Assembly (NCBI GenBank): GCA_963682025.1
Contig: OY821518.1
Coordinates: 221,326,868-221,390,867 of the forward strand
From: Cordilura impudica
Lineage: Eukaryota > Arthropoda > Insecta > Diptera > Scathophagidae
DNA: 64,000 bases
Direction: 5' to 3'
Of this stretch, positions 1 to 12,006 are shown piece by piece (position 1 is the stretch's first letter; each line of letters starts with the position of its first letter). A program made the position numbers and the translations under genes. The notes beneath the pieces were generated by a model. It made no database searches. It was not told where the DNA came from and saw only the letters and a program-made list of their open reading frames with translations.

Positions 1-1452
1 AAAGCAGAATAGTAATTCTATATAACTATGTAGAACTGTTTTGAAAGCAAAAACTCATTGATGAACTCGGTAACTCTATTTTGTAAAGACAACAAAAAGT
101 TAATATTTCAAACTTCATATTTGAAAAGAGTAATGAAAAAACGTATGAAATAAAAGACCAGCCCGTGTATACTCTTAACATTGTTCTGTATGATATCTAG
201 TTGAAAATATTATCATTCATGTTAAAATAGGAAAGCTAATTAGAACAAACAAAAATTGTGGCGCCATCTACTGTGGCATAGTCACGCTGAGCAAAATGAA
301 GTGACACTCTGTTAATGCAAAAGAAATGTATTTTCCCCAAAACAAAATATTGGAGAATTTTATGTAAATATAATAATATACCGATTTATTTCTAACTTTT
401 AGTTATTATAGATATACATATATAGAATATATGTATATTATTTGTATTATTTAATATGTGTACGTATGTATATGTAAATATTACACACAAAAAATACAAC
501 AGCAAACGTTATTTTTGTGTTTTTCTCTTTAAATAAATTTATACATAAAATTTTTTTTTGCTAAATTTACATTGTTTTTGTTTTTATTAACAACTAGCTA
601 TTTTAGCATTATTTGCTTTAGATACTGGTGAATTTTAACTCCCTTTACATATATTAACTCGTAGTGTCTGCTTGTCGAAAAAATTTTGGATCGGTTTTAA
701 CCCCTTTCCCGTGACCCATTCGATCTGAAATATTGCAGGCAGGCTCGTGGTAATAAAGGAAATGATCCAGCAAATTTTTTTAGTGATGCCAAAACAATGG
801 AAACTTTTAAAATATTCTACCAGAGTTAATTGAAAAATGTACAAAGGGTTAGTTTTTATTATATTCTTACCACAACGACCACAAAAACAACAAATCCAGC
901 TATGACAACAACACAACATTTAGAATAACAACAAGAACAATATAGAAACATCATATTTTTCTTTTTTTTTAACTTTTCAGAGATTTCCCTGGACCTGTTC
1001 CACCGATTTTAATGATTTTCGAAACACAGTTCTTCCAGTGAATTTGGTGAATCATTCTCACTAAAAATGATCACTGTAGCTGCACTATTGAGGGCGTGAT
1101 CGTGACAAGAACAACATAGAAAATTATATTTTTTCAAGACTTTTTTTAGTTCTTCATTCAAATCTCGGGCCCTAATCGACCGATTTGGACGATTTTAAAC
1201 AGTAAACTTTTCAGGATTTATTGAATCATTTTTTTGCCAACGAGCACCCTAGCTGCCCGATTGATGCCGTCATCGTGATTTCCACAGACAGACGGACAGA
1301 CGGATAGACGGACATCACTATATCAACTCCGGTTGTTATAAAGATCACAAATATATATATTTTATGGGGTCCAAAATTTTTTTTCTAATTATTAGAAACG
1401 GAATGACAAACTTATATATACCCTCTGCACACTGGAGTGGAGGGTATAAAAA
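1..1452 (-). repeat. 1.4-kb Helentron/DINE-like repeat, copy A
   Basis: This block is the reverse complement of 54045-55463, with many scattered differences. Read on the minus strand it begins with TTTTATACCCTCCACTCC, then a self-complementary GGGTATATATAAG segment, then GTCCGTCTGTCC-type microsatellite steps near 1290-1310. That start plus microsatellite layout is the one known for fly INE-1/DINE-1 (Helentron-associated) repeats, but the sequence differs from the other DINE-like copies here. The opposite end lies at or beyond the left edge, so the full length is unknown. The 94-codon frame inside (635-919) looks non-coding. Confidence 0.65.
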
Positions 1453-1511
1453 TATGCACATATTTACGCACTTTAGGGTTCAAAATATACCAAGACGCAT
1501 GCGCTTTCAAC

Positions 1512-1842
1512 TTTTTATACCCTATACAAGTATGTAGCCAGGGTAATATAACTTTGTGTTGATGTTTGTAAATATCGAAAATATTATACCGATCGACTCA
1601 GAATCAATTTCTGATTTGATATAAGTGACCTTAAATTTTTCGACCTAAACCCCATATAAATATAGCATCGATATGAACTTTTTCATATCCGAAAGCAAAT
1701 AAATTAATAACAATGCCACTCATATTTGGTTTATGCTTATTTTCTATATCTAATTAGTTGAACCTAAGATATGCGGTCTCTAAACGCATGGTATATGTTA
1801 TCGTATAGTCGGTCTAGGCTGACTATAATTTTCTTACTTGTT
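1512..1842 (+). repeat. DINE-1-like repeat, internally deleted
   Basis: It starts TTTTTATACCCTATAC and ends in GACTATAATTTTCTTACTTGTT after an imperfect hairpin (CGGTCTAGGCTGACTATA). Both ends match the other DINE-like copies, but most of the middle, including the GTCC microsatellite, is missing, so it is 331 bp against about 800 bp for full copies. Confidence 0.75.
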
Positions 1843-1994
1843 TATTTATTTATCTGTACATTGGTCAATGGAATTAATTCTTACAGACTACAAAAAAAAA
1901 AAAAAAAAATAATAAAATTTATTTTAGTAGCATAGCTATTCATGAATTTAGAAAACATGTTATTTTACTTTTAATTACATTTGTATTTACATTT

Positions 1995-2525
1995 CATTAA
2001 ATTGAATACGCATTCCCCTGAGAGGAATCCAATAATGACCCAGCACATAATTAAGAGTTATAAGCCTCTTTCTGACAAAGCGTATATTTGTACACATTTA
2101 GAGGTTCAGCTCCATTAAATTTAAATTACAACGTGTATAAAAGGAATTCAAATCATTTTCGAGAAAACCATGATCAGAGTGTTGGTTATAAATGAAGAAG
2201 ATCTTATCATATTCATACATCAAGATGTTTGAAAAACGAATAATATTTGGAAAATTGTTTATGAACAAATAAAAAAGAAGTGATCCAAGATGATTGCTTT
2301 GAGGTACTACTGACTTTGCATCTATCGGCTCTGAAGTAACATTATTAAAACATACTTTTTGTGGTCTATTAGTTATATAACAATATATCCAGTTAGCGCT
2401 AATATTGGCTAATACCATAAAATGTAATTTATTAAGAAGAAGTTTATAATTGAATTTATCAAAAGCCTTGCTGAAGTCAGTATGAATTTCATCTGTTCGT
2501 TTGTTATACTCTGTGTGTAAAAATT
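1995..2525 (-). pseudogene. LINE (non-LTR retrotransposon) reverse transcriptase fragment
   Basis: On the minus strand the frame reads TDFSKAFDKFN (RT motif with the first catalytic Asp), then W-(x)-YITNRPQKV, then VVPQSNHLGSLLFYLFIN (the SGVPQGSxLGPLLF block), then a position equivalent to the F/YADD box that reads YEYDKIF, so the catalytic DD pair is lost. After an in-frame stop at about 2098 the same frame continues with FVRKRLITLNYVLG, the usual LINE segment downstream of the palm. The frame is open only to about 2525. Clade is not certain; jockey/I-like elements fit best. It is a dead fragment of a family that copies its RNA into DNA at a nicked target. Confidence 0.8.
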
Positions 2526-4190
2526 ATCCATAAACATACCACGCATGATAAAAAAATTTTTGTACAAATTCATTACCTTCCATTCAATATATTGTTCAAA
2601 ATTTGTTTTCAATCCCTGTCTTACATTATTTTTTTTTTGCGCTAAATAGGTTTTCATAAAAAACAACATATAAAAAGGAAAAACATTTTGTTTGCAACGA
2701 TTTAAGGTACAATAAATCTTACTTGGAGTGTATTTTTCGGAACAATTAAATAAAAAAAGAAATTCAGATTTGTAGTTTTGTTTGTATATTTTATAATCTT
2801 AGTAAATCCTTTACTGCCAAACTGCTCTCAATAAAACAAATAAAGAAAAAAGCAAAACCAAAACAGATTTTTTGTGCTAGACATTTTTGTATTCCTATCA
2901 AGTGAATAGTAAATAGATGCAAAATTGTCAAGAAAAAACAATGGAATGGAATTTAGAGGAAAAATAGGACATGGATTTTTGACTTAAAAGAAAAACCAAA
3001 TTAAGTTTTAAGAAATTGGTGAATTTTGTAAGAAATAAATTTTTTGTTGCGATATAAAAATATTTTACAGTAATGTTTTTTGATATGTAATTTTTCGGTA
3101 CTTTAACTAAACATTTTTTGCTTTTTTTTCTCTCAAAATATAAAAAAAATATTACTTCCAAATGTAACATCATCCAACAGCTGTGTAGCGGTTTTAAAAA
3201 GGAATAGTAGAAATGTGAGACACAGGAAGTTGCTTAAATGTATTACACAAAGAAGAACAGCACCACTAAGTAATCACGTGTCTAGAATTTTACTAGCTTT
3301 ACAAATTGCTATGTGAAGCAGTTGTTTTCTGTTACAGTTAGTAATAGAAAGAGTTTTTATTTTGGTGCCTTTAGGTGTTAAGGACTAAAAAGGGACTAAA
3401 GAAAAAAAATTATAATTTAAGCTTGCAAAAAGGAGATGGTACAACTAACTAAAGTTGAAAAAGCTGACTAAATGATATGAGTATTTATTTTTATACCCTA
3501 TTGTAGTGTATCCATCCCAATGGAACACCCCATAACATTTTGACGTAATTACATTCTTCACATACTGACCAAATTAAATTAATAAACAACATTCTTTCAC
3601 TTTAAAAGTACAATGCACTTATGAGTAATCATATAACATTAATAATATTCCTTTAACGTAACCCTAAACCTTTACGTTAAATACGCTTGTTAAAGTAATT
3701 AAAAGTGCAATGCACTTTTAAAAGGTTTACAAATATGCTATTAAATAATAGTAAATGAATAATGTAAACAAAGAAAAAGAATTTTTTTATTAGTCACCAC
3801 AAACACAAATTTGTAAACAATTATTTAGTATAAATATAAGTGTAAAATTGTAAATAAAATCAGATACAAACTAGATTCAATTTAGAAGTAACAAATTGTG
3901 TTATATTTGTTTCTCATTCTAACCAGACAATTAACAGTGCTAGGAAGAATTAAACATTGTTGCGAATCCTAACGCAACATTCATTAAAAATTGGAACCTT
4001 TTTTTTTTTGAATAAATAAAGGTCAATTAGAAAATCTAATTGACAAATGAAAATAAAATTTCCTTATAAATTAAAAATATTAAAATTCCTTTTATGAAAA
4101 ATCCTTACCCTTACTGATTCATAATACGGCAATCCTGCCATCGTATAGAGATTCATAATAAGAGGAATAAAAGATATAGAGATTCATAAT
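2526..4190. other. AT-rich non-coding stretch
   Basis: No credible gene. It holds homopolymer runs, a DINE-like 5' end fragment near 3491-3516 (TTTTTATACCCTATTG), and the near-palindrome AAAAGTGCAATGCACTTTTA at 3701-3720, whose core recurs at 48351-48366. The 81-codon and 86-codon minus-strand frames are compositionally random. Confidence 0.6.
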
Positions 4191-4726
4191 ACTATACCAC
4201 TATGTGGTTTGTTTAGACCTAGCCCCCATACAAATGACCCCTATGAAATCGACATAAATTGCCATAAGATCCAAATTGTCATATAGATCTTACACAAATA
4301 GGGTTTGTATACATTTATTACATCCATTAATGAGTAGTCCAAAAATTATCCCTATGGTACAACTCTTACTCATAGGCCCCATATAGAGCTGGTTCCCGAT
4401 CTTTACTTAAATCTATCAAAAAACAAAAATATTGCACTGATTCTTCTCAAATTTTGTTTGTATATATTTTTGTAAAATACAGGAGACTTTACCAAACATG
4501 GTCAGGATCGGTCCAATTTTGGACCTAGTCCCCATGTAGATATAGCATCCGATATGAACTTTTTCATATCTGCAGCCAAAAAAAAAAAATTATAAAAATC
4601 CCACTCAAATTTGGTTTATGCTTATTTTCTATGTCCAGTTAGTTCGGCCTAAGAGATAGGGTATCTAAACGCATGATATAGGGTATCGTATAGTCGGTCA
4701 GACCGACTATAATTTTCTTACTTGTT
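4191..4726 (+). repeat. DINE-1-like repeat, 5' region deleted
   Basis: It begins at ACTATACCACTATGTGG and lacks the microsatellite part. The middle (ATGACCCCTATGAAATCGAC, GATCCAAATTGTCATATAG) and the 3' end are well preserved, with the hairpin TAGTCGGTCAGACCGACTA followed by TAATTTTCTTACTTGTT. Confidence 0.8.
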
Positions 4727-5345
4727 GTTTTTGCGATTATTGATTTTGGCCATTTTTGTTATTCGGAATTTTTGGTTTTGGCGATTTTTGATTTTGACAA
4801 TTCCGCCCAAATTTTTCACGATTACTCACATTGTCAAAAGTTTCAAGATTATCATTTTCATAGAAATTTATAATTTTTTGCATAGGAGTTGCTACGGCCA
4901 TTGGTCCGATCCCACCGAATTTCTGGGCAACTACTCACATTAATAACCTATGAACTCAGACAAATACCACAGGCTTTTTCTATTATAGTACTCCAGTTAT
5001 ATGACATCAAATATTTACCTTGTATGGGGAGTGACATGCCCATCGGTCAAAGATCACCCATTTTTGTCTGAATACCCATTTTCCGCGACTCTTCAAATTA
5101 GTTTAGTATGTACCTGTACATAGTATCAGAGCTCTTGCTTTCGTATACTCTAGATTTTACATGTTAAAATTAGATGGTAAAAATTCCATTTATATGGGAG
5201 GTGCCACGCCCTCCTGAAAAATCCAAAAATATAGCCTATTGTTCCTTCCGTATATGCAGTTACCTACTGTAGAAATTTCAAGACGATGGGTACATTGGTG
5301 CAATTTCCTGTTAACCACAAACAAACAAACAAACGTACAAACATA
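4727..5345 (-). repeat. Fragment of the minisatellite-bearing Helitron family (H2)
   Basis: On the minus strand this carries the roughly 120-bp unit typical of this family: gggcgtggcacctcc, a stretch matching catatatctggagtactgta, then gagttattaatgtgag. It is preceded on the plus strand by the 17-20 bp minisatellite gcgatttttgattttgg (4734-4800). It abuts the TC end of the next Helitron at 5346. No end of its own is visible. Confidence 0.6.
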
Positions 5346-7207
5346 TCTATTTTATATATATAAAATTGAATGTGTGTTTGTTTTTTTGTTTGTTTGTTTG
5401 TTTGTGTGTACCTTATAGGAGACCAAACCTCTGGACCGATCTTCCTGAAATTTTCACAAAATTTAACTGGGACTCTGGCATGATTAATAGGGTACTTTTT
5501 TTTGACCACGCCCACTTTTACGCCCACTTTTTTAAAATTATGTAATTGCTCCCATATAGTTTTTAACAGATTTACTTCAAATTGTATACACATTATACTC
5601 CAGGCGAGGTAGAAATAAACATTTCTTACGCCACGCCCCCTTTTACGCCCCTTTTCACGCCAAATTTTGTTTGAAAGTTTTAAACTTTTTTTTCTCTGTA
5701 CAAATTTGTTCCTTCCAACGGATTTTTTTATTTGGTAGTATATTGCTCTTAATACTGTTAACGTCGCCATATAACTATGAACCACGCCCATTTCACCACC
5801 CCCTTTTTTTACTTATACCACTAACAATGTTTGCTATACAAAATAATTTTTTTGTAATATGTATTTATCTAAAGTTTTATACACTTTTTATCTACAGGTA
5901 AGGTAGCCATACATTTTTTTATTACCAAGTCCCCCTTTTTCGCCCCATTTTACCTTAAATCATAATTAATCTGCTTTCAATCTATCTATATATATAAAAA
6001 TGAATGTGTGTTTGTTTGTGCTTTATAGGAGGCCAAACCAAAGAACCGATCTTCCTGAAATTTTCAGAGCGTGTTACTGTGACTCTGGAAGGAATAATAT
6101 GCTATATAAATTTTTGATTGGACAAAGGGGCGGTGCCACGCCCATATAACCCAAAATTTGAAAAAGTCATATCACGGGAATTTTTTTACCTACAGCAGTC
6201 ATATTTGGTACATATGGTATTAGCATGAATAGAAATACATAGAAGAAGAAAAGTGGGCGGGACCACGCCCCTTTTTAGAAAAATAAAAAATCGTAATATC
6301 TTCTAAACTACTGGAAGGATAGTCATGAAAGGATATTTTTGCGAAATAATAAGACCTTAGATATATAAAGTTGTTAGTGGGCAAAGGGGCGTGGCGTATA
6401 TATAAAAACGTTGATGCATTTGATTGTAACGAATGATCTCCGGAACCATAAGAGCTGTCGAGGTAGGATTTCCAGCATAGGTTCGGTTCGAGCTCTTCTG
6501 TGTTTTTTTTTTTAGTTTTAACCCTCTAGCTGGCGTTGGGGTCAAGTTAAAAACAAAAATTTTTACTTTCAGCGCGATTTGACTGCAATTCAGAATGAAC
6601 GTATGTTTCGTCATAAGAAATTTTTGTATGTATAAATGGACCCGATAGGTGGCGCTGGGTAAAGTTATTTCGAATATTCTTATTTATGGTGTGATTTTAA
6701 TGAAACTAAGAATGTACATATATGTATGTTAGAAACATTTTTTTATTGGACCCGGTAGATGGCGCTGTCGTTCGAAAAATAATGAGTTGTCAAATTTATA
6801 TAAATTTTAATAAATAAACTCACCAACGTTTTTATATATAAATATTCTAACGAAAAAGAAGGAAAAAGCCGCTACATTATTGCATGGTGGCCGCACAGCT
6901 CATTCAGCACTCAAATCACCGTTAAACGTACAAAAAAATGAGAATGCCGTCTGTAATATCAAAAAACATTCCGGTATGGCAAAAGTTCTGCAAAAATGCA
7001 GTATTTTTATTTGGGATGAATGTACCATGGCTCACAAACATTGTGATTTGATTTGATAAAAGATTTGAAAGGCAATGAAAGATTTTTTGGTGAAGCTCTC
7101 ATTTTATTATCTGGAGATCTTCGTCACACATTTTATATAGGTATATACAGATTCTAACTAAAATAAAAATTCATTGAGGGCAAAACAACGTTTGCCGGGT
7201 CCAGCTA

Positions 7208-7208
<1 letters not shown>
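5346..7208 (+). mobile_element. Non-autonomous Helitron, family H1, copy 1
   Basis: The element starts with TC after an A and ends in CTAG before a T, the A|T target preference known for Helitrons. Eight bases upstream of CTAG is a terminal hairpin, GGCAAA-(6 nt)-TTTGCC. A second Helitron-like 5' end (TCTATATATATAAAAATG) sits inside at 5985. A near-identical copy is at 43587-45455 in the same orientation. Copy 1 lacks 13 bp near 6329 that copy 2 retains. The interior holds a decayed helicase fragment. It is followed by a (TA)n run at 7209-7243. Confidence 0.85.
6868..7143 (+). pseudogene. Remnant of Helitron PIF1-type helicase
   Basis: The frame from 6868 reads ATLLHGGRTAHSALKSPL (helicase motif Ia region) and then FIWDECTMAHKHCDLI (the Walker B-like WDEC box) before a TGA. 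A one-base shift then restores ALILLSGDLRHTFYIG, equivalent to the GDFRQTLPVI motif III of the intact-looking helicase at 39.7-41.0 kb. Walker A is absent. This is a dead internal piece of an autonomous Helitron carried in the 1.86-kb derivative. Confidence 0.8.
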
Positions 7209-7248
<40 letters not shown>

Positions 7249-8063
7249 GAGTTAATTCACATATATGTTCCTCATAGATGATTAAAAAACTTTAATAAAT
7301 TAATTACTATAAAATTTGCTTTACCTAAACCTCCAATATCGCTGGGTTAACTAACAAATGTTGGTTTCCAGTTTATTAGGAACAATTGATTTAATTGCAT
7401 GATGAGAGAAAGTTTAAAAACTAAAATACATTTAAAAAATCTTTATACTGGTAGCTTTTAAATTATAACAAAATCTTAAAAATATAATTTTAGTTGAAAA
7501 TTAACTGAAGTTCTAAAATGTATTAAGAGTAAGTACAAAGCTTGAAGATGGATATATTTAATGGCTCAAAATATTAGAGCTTAAAGCCACCACTTCACTT
7601 AAGACAGTTATATATGTATAAAGCAGAAGCTGCTTATAACATATATCCTATGCTTTAAAAAATGGACCTGTGGCAATTATTGCCACTAAAAAGTTTTTCA
7701 TTAATGTGCTTTAAAAAACATACTGATTTTATTTAGTGTAATTAAGTATTGCTATTTAATGTTTTTTAAACATTTAAAAACTTGTGTTTAGTTCGTTTAA
7801 GCAAAACACAAATAGCTATTGAAATATTTTAGTTCAAATTATAATTTTCGTCTGTTTTATAATATCCAATTTAAATGAACAGTCTAAGTGTTCTAGCAAA
7901 TAATTTCTTAACAACTTCAACTAATTCCAAAATAACAGGTACTTTCACGACTTGAACAATTTCTATATTCTACCTCAATTTGCATTTCATAACTATTAAA
8001 AGTTATTTACTCAATTGTAGTATAACCAATTGTATACAGTTTTGTAAATATATTTGACTGTAT
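7209..8063. other. (TA)n run and AT-rich non-coding DNA
   Basis: A TA dinucleotide run at 7209-7243 follows the Helitron end. The remainder is AT-rich sequence without repeats or frames that I recognise. Confidence 0.6.
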
Positions 8064-8071
8064 ATGTAAGT

Positions 8072-8558
8072 CAGAGTGGGCCAATTTGTTTCCCGACCAA
8101 GCGGTTGTCAAAATCGAATTCTAAGAAGGTATGAACTAGAAACCATGGGTTAAAATCAAAATAGAGCTTTCCATTTTTAACAAGAAACTTTTCTTTTCGT
8201 AATTCATTAAGTCATCTAAGAAACTTGACAAAAGTGATTATGTTTCGGCTTGTCCGCAAAGAAATTTCATGGGCTTTCGAAAGCTGCTTAGATAACTAAG
8301 CATAAAAAGCATTTCAATTCTTACATCATTTTGAATATATTTGCTTATACGTTTTTCTTTTTTAACTTAATTTTAACATATTTAAATATATATATATATA
8401 TAAAATACTAAAGGAAATGTTGTTCGTTAAATACAGGAAGCTCGATTTTGTTTTAGACCAATGGTTTCTGGGTAAACATTCGTAAAATTCATCGTAATTT
8501 ATGATTTTGAGAATCGCTTGGTGAACTTTTTTTATTTCACATAAATTGACCCACTCTA
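8072..8558. mobile_element. hAT-like MITE
   Basis: The left end reads CAGAGTGGGCCAATTTGT and the right end, reversed, TAGAGTGGGTCAATTTAT, with further similarity inward (CCAAGCGGTTGTCAAAAT against CCAAGCGATTCTCAAAAT). Eight bases flank each side: ATGTAAGT (8064-8071) and ACGTACGT (8559-8566), six of eight identical, as expected for an old hAT-type 8-bp target duplication. 487 bp and no coding capacity. Family assignment is an inference from TIR start and duplication length. Confidence 0.6.
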
Positions 8559-9117
8559 ACGTACGTACAGTTTATAACAACTGCAACAAAAACTATAACT
8601 ACTTATTTAAATTTTATCATCTATTTAACATCAAAGCAAACGAAATTAAATAAATGTTTAGAAATTACAGAACAACAATATTTGGGGCGTTTTAAATGGC
8701 TTTGAATTCTCGTGATGATTATAATCAAAGATTGTTGAGAGAACTATTTTAAATATTTAGTTGAAAATGTCTGTCATTATTACTTTATTCTTTTCATAAT
8801 ATCCTACGACCGCCCAAAGTATTTTACCATGCAGATACCTACAGTCGTGTATTATTAAAAACAAAATGTTTTCTTATTGAATTTTTTAAATTAATTATTG
8901 TTAAATTGATCTATATCAAAATGTTCGTAACAATTATAATAACATCCACTAAAATGAATATTTAGATGATTTGTAATTAAAGTTCCCACGTCGTGGTTGA
9001 AATTATAATAATGGGTAAAATAAGGTTTTCGGATGATATGCTTCCGATGTAGCTATTCATCATTTATTATGAAGATAGCTTTCAAGAAGATTTACAATTT
9101 AGAGTAAACATATAGTT

Positions 9118-9400
9118 TTAAGAAAATGGGATTCTGGAAAGGCACTTTCCAAGGAAAATATACTTTTTTAAAAAAGGCGCTTCGTAAGAAAATGTATTTT
9201 TTAAGAAAATATACTATAAAAAACAAAATATTCATCTCTAACAACTGTACTTTTTTGAGAATATTAACTTTTTTAAGAAAATGAAAGAAATGTACTACTT
9301 TTAAAAATAATATATTTTTTTAACAAAAGGTGCTTTTTAAGAAAATGTACATTTTAAGAAAGGAGTCTATTTAAGAAGAGGAACTTTAGTAAATGATACT
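9118..9400 (+). repeat. Degenerate TTAAGAAAATGTACTTTTT array
   Basis: Roughly a dozen imperfect repeats of a 20-30 bp unit built from TTTTTTAAGAAAATGTACTT. Related arrays occur at 35430-35695 (opposite strand) and 42630-43040. Confidence 0.6.
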
Positions 9401-10083
9401 TAAAAAATATTTGTTCCATATTTTTTGTCCCCAAACATCGCCAATGCTTTTGTCTCTGTTGAAATGCGCATATCAAATTTCATATGCCTAAATAACTTTA
9501 TAAGGAAGATACAAGAAGTACTATTTTACACTTACAGATAATTTTTAACATTTAATTTTAACATATAACATAGTTCTAAAACTATGTACATATTAAATTA
9601 ATTCGAAGAGTTGCGAAAAAAATTTTCGGGATCGGATCAATGTGCGTGGCACCCACCATACAAAGTAAATATTTACTGTCATATATCTGAAGTACTGTAA
9701 CAGACTATCAAGAGTACTGTAAGTATTGGGACATAGTGTGAACTCAACGCTACTACTCAGAAAAAAAAATGGAGATGATAATATCAGTTCGCGTGGTAGC
9801 CCCGTACAAAGTAAATATATAAAGTCATATATCTGGAGTACTGTAATAGTGATAGCCTTGCAACTTTGATTGACTTCATGACCTATTAGTGTGAGAAGTC
9901 CGGTAAATAATGGGCGGGATTGGACAACAGTGGGCGTGGCATCCCCGATACAAAATAAGTATTAAATAAGTATTTAATATAACTGGAGTACTACAACAGC
10001 GAAAGCATTGGGATTTTGTGTTAGTTCATAAGTTATTAACGTTAGCACCAGAAAGAAATGGGCAGGATCAATTGAGTGGTACC

Positions 10084-12006
10084 CAGTCTTGCCATATATG
10101 TTTTGGAAAAAACTTTTTATTTCTGAAAAAAAACTTTTTTTGTTAAAAAAAAAATTTTTTTGTTAAAAAAAAACTTTTTTTTAAAAAAGTGCTAAAATCA
10201 ACAAAAAAAAAACACATGATAAAAACAAATATATAAATTTTGAATTCAATTTTATTTACATCTAAAAAAACATAACATAAAAAAACATTTTTCTATAGTA
10301 CTATAGATAAAATAAAAACCATAACATATTTTTCACTTTAACTTTTTACATATAAAGAACTTATACAAGGGAATTAAATTCACATTTTGAGATCATAAAA
10401 AAATAATATAAAATAAATAAAATTATATATAAATATTATATATACATGGTTTTAATACATTTTAAAGCCATTTCTTTTGATTGTAAAAAGTTTGTGCAAT
10501 TGTTGCTATTTTTTTAAAAAAAGTCTTTTATTCTTAAATTACTAAATAAAGTTGGAATTTCTAATTTGTTTCTTGTTTTGTTTTTATTTAAATTAGTTTA
10601 GGAAAATATTAGCTCTACGTTGGCTATGGACACAGGTACCGATAAAATTGCATAAACTAATATTTGTAAATTAGGAAAAACCTTAGATCCATCACAACGT
10701 TTAACTTTAAAAATTACCTCCCAAAACTGTTCAATATTTCGCTCCTCCAATAAATTAAATTCCGCAAAATAAAAATGGAGCAGCTCTCGCCATTCATCAT
10801 CAGTTTTTTGATGATTTGGTACAAAAGCACATAATTGCACAATACTCTTTTTGTTACCTTTTATCACATTAACGGGTGCTAAAACCTCAATACATTTGAG
10901 GAAATCATTTTCAAAATCAAACTTTTTTACAACAATTAGTTCTAAAATCCATTTCATTATCCTCAGATAGTCTGTTTGAACTTATTGCTAAAGATACTTC
11001 AGCACCTAAGTAAATATCTTTGACATCTTTAAGATATGTGCTATTGTTAACATCAATTTGTTTGAATTTTCCGAAACTTATATATTCATCCTTTACTACA
11101 TATTCAAATATTTTGCTGTACAAACGATTTATTTCGCCATTAAGCAAATGTATTTGTGGACTTTCGCTTTGAAATAATCGGTTCAACTTATTGATGTGGT
11201 TCAGTATAAATTTTAAAAATAATAAATACGGCTCAAATTCAGGTTTTTGTATAATTTCGATAATTCTTTTATTAGAGTCAAGTTTTTCTAAATCTTCGGT
11301 CAAAAAAAAATAGCATTAAAGCATCCAATCGGCTAAGAAGTTGGTTTACGGTATCTTCGAGCGAAAGCCAACGTGTTTGCGAAGGGTGCAACTCTTTTCG
11401 GGATTATAATCCAATAATATTTGAAGGTCTGCAAATAAATCTATCCACTTTGGGCTATTTTCAATAAAATTGTAAATATCCCTGGCACCACCTTCAACAA
11501 ATTTGTGCAAAAATTACATGCATATTTAGCACAAAGTGCAAATGAATGACAAGTAAATTTAAATATAATAAGATTACGACAATCTTTTTTTAAAAGAGTG
11601 ACCACTGAATGGTTAGCAAAAAAATGTTTGAAAAAAAACAATGTATATCATTTTTGCATTAAAATGGTAGTAACAAGAATTGTTACATAGATGCAGTAAA
11701 AAGGGTGTAAAAAAGTGTGATATCGATGCAGTACAGGATAGTATAAAAGAATAGTCTTAAATTAAATTTAAAAATTTACTTTTTTTTAATGAATTGAAAT
11801 TGGAAGATTAGTTCTGTAATTTTTATAAAAAATAGTCTTAAATTAAGATTAAAAATAAATATATTTTTTAAATGAATTTAAATTAAAAAAACTTTAAAAA
11901 CTTAATAAATTTCGAAAAAACTTTTTTTATAAAAAAAACTTGAAAACTTTTTAGCATCTCAAAAAACTTGCAAAAAAAAGGGAAAACTTGATATATGGCA
12001 ACGCTG
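10084..12006 (-). mobile_element. hAT transposon with perfect 8-bp target site duplication
   Basis: The left terminus is CAGTCTTGCCATATATG; the right terminus, reversed, is CAGCGTTGCCATATATC, so the inverted repeat matches at 14 of 17 positions. GTGGTACC flanks both sides exactly (10076-10083 and 12007-12014), the 8-bp duplication of the hAT superfamily. Both subterminal regions are packed with AAAAAACTTTTT motifs (10110-10195, 11880-11990), plausible transposase-binding arrays. The internal transposase is broken. Confidence 0.88.
10598..11641 (-). pseudogene. hAT transposase, C-terminal half, frameshifted
   Basis: Three minus-strand frames join into one hAT-like order. 11641-11441 gives TCHSFALCAKYACNF followed by a small helical segment. 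11390-11300 gives HPSQTRWLSLEDTVNQLL, the conserved RW block of hAT transposases. 11303-10917 is a helical middle. 10957-10598 ends in LVYAILSVPVSIANVELIFS, the C-terminal hAT dimerisation motif (ILSxPxSxAxxExxFS). Several frameshifts and the missing N-terminal part (BED finger, first catalytic Asp) make it inactive. Subfamily not assigned. Confidence 0.85.

Noticed and set aside
252..270. TGGCGCCA as a retrotransposon primer-binding site
   Set aside because: No LTR end precedes it at the right spacing and the inverted copy at 55.2 kb gives no LTR boundaries either.
2928..3173. 81-codon minus-strand frame
   Set aside because: Lys/Phe/Asn/Ile-rich composition as expected from random AT-rich DNA; no motif or start context.
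5264..6614. Frames of 85-175 codons in the first Helitron copy
   Set aside because: They overlap Helitron non-coding sequence on both strands, run across the TC boundary, and have no motif; the same frames are broken in the 43.6-kb copy.
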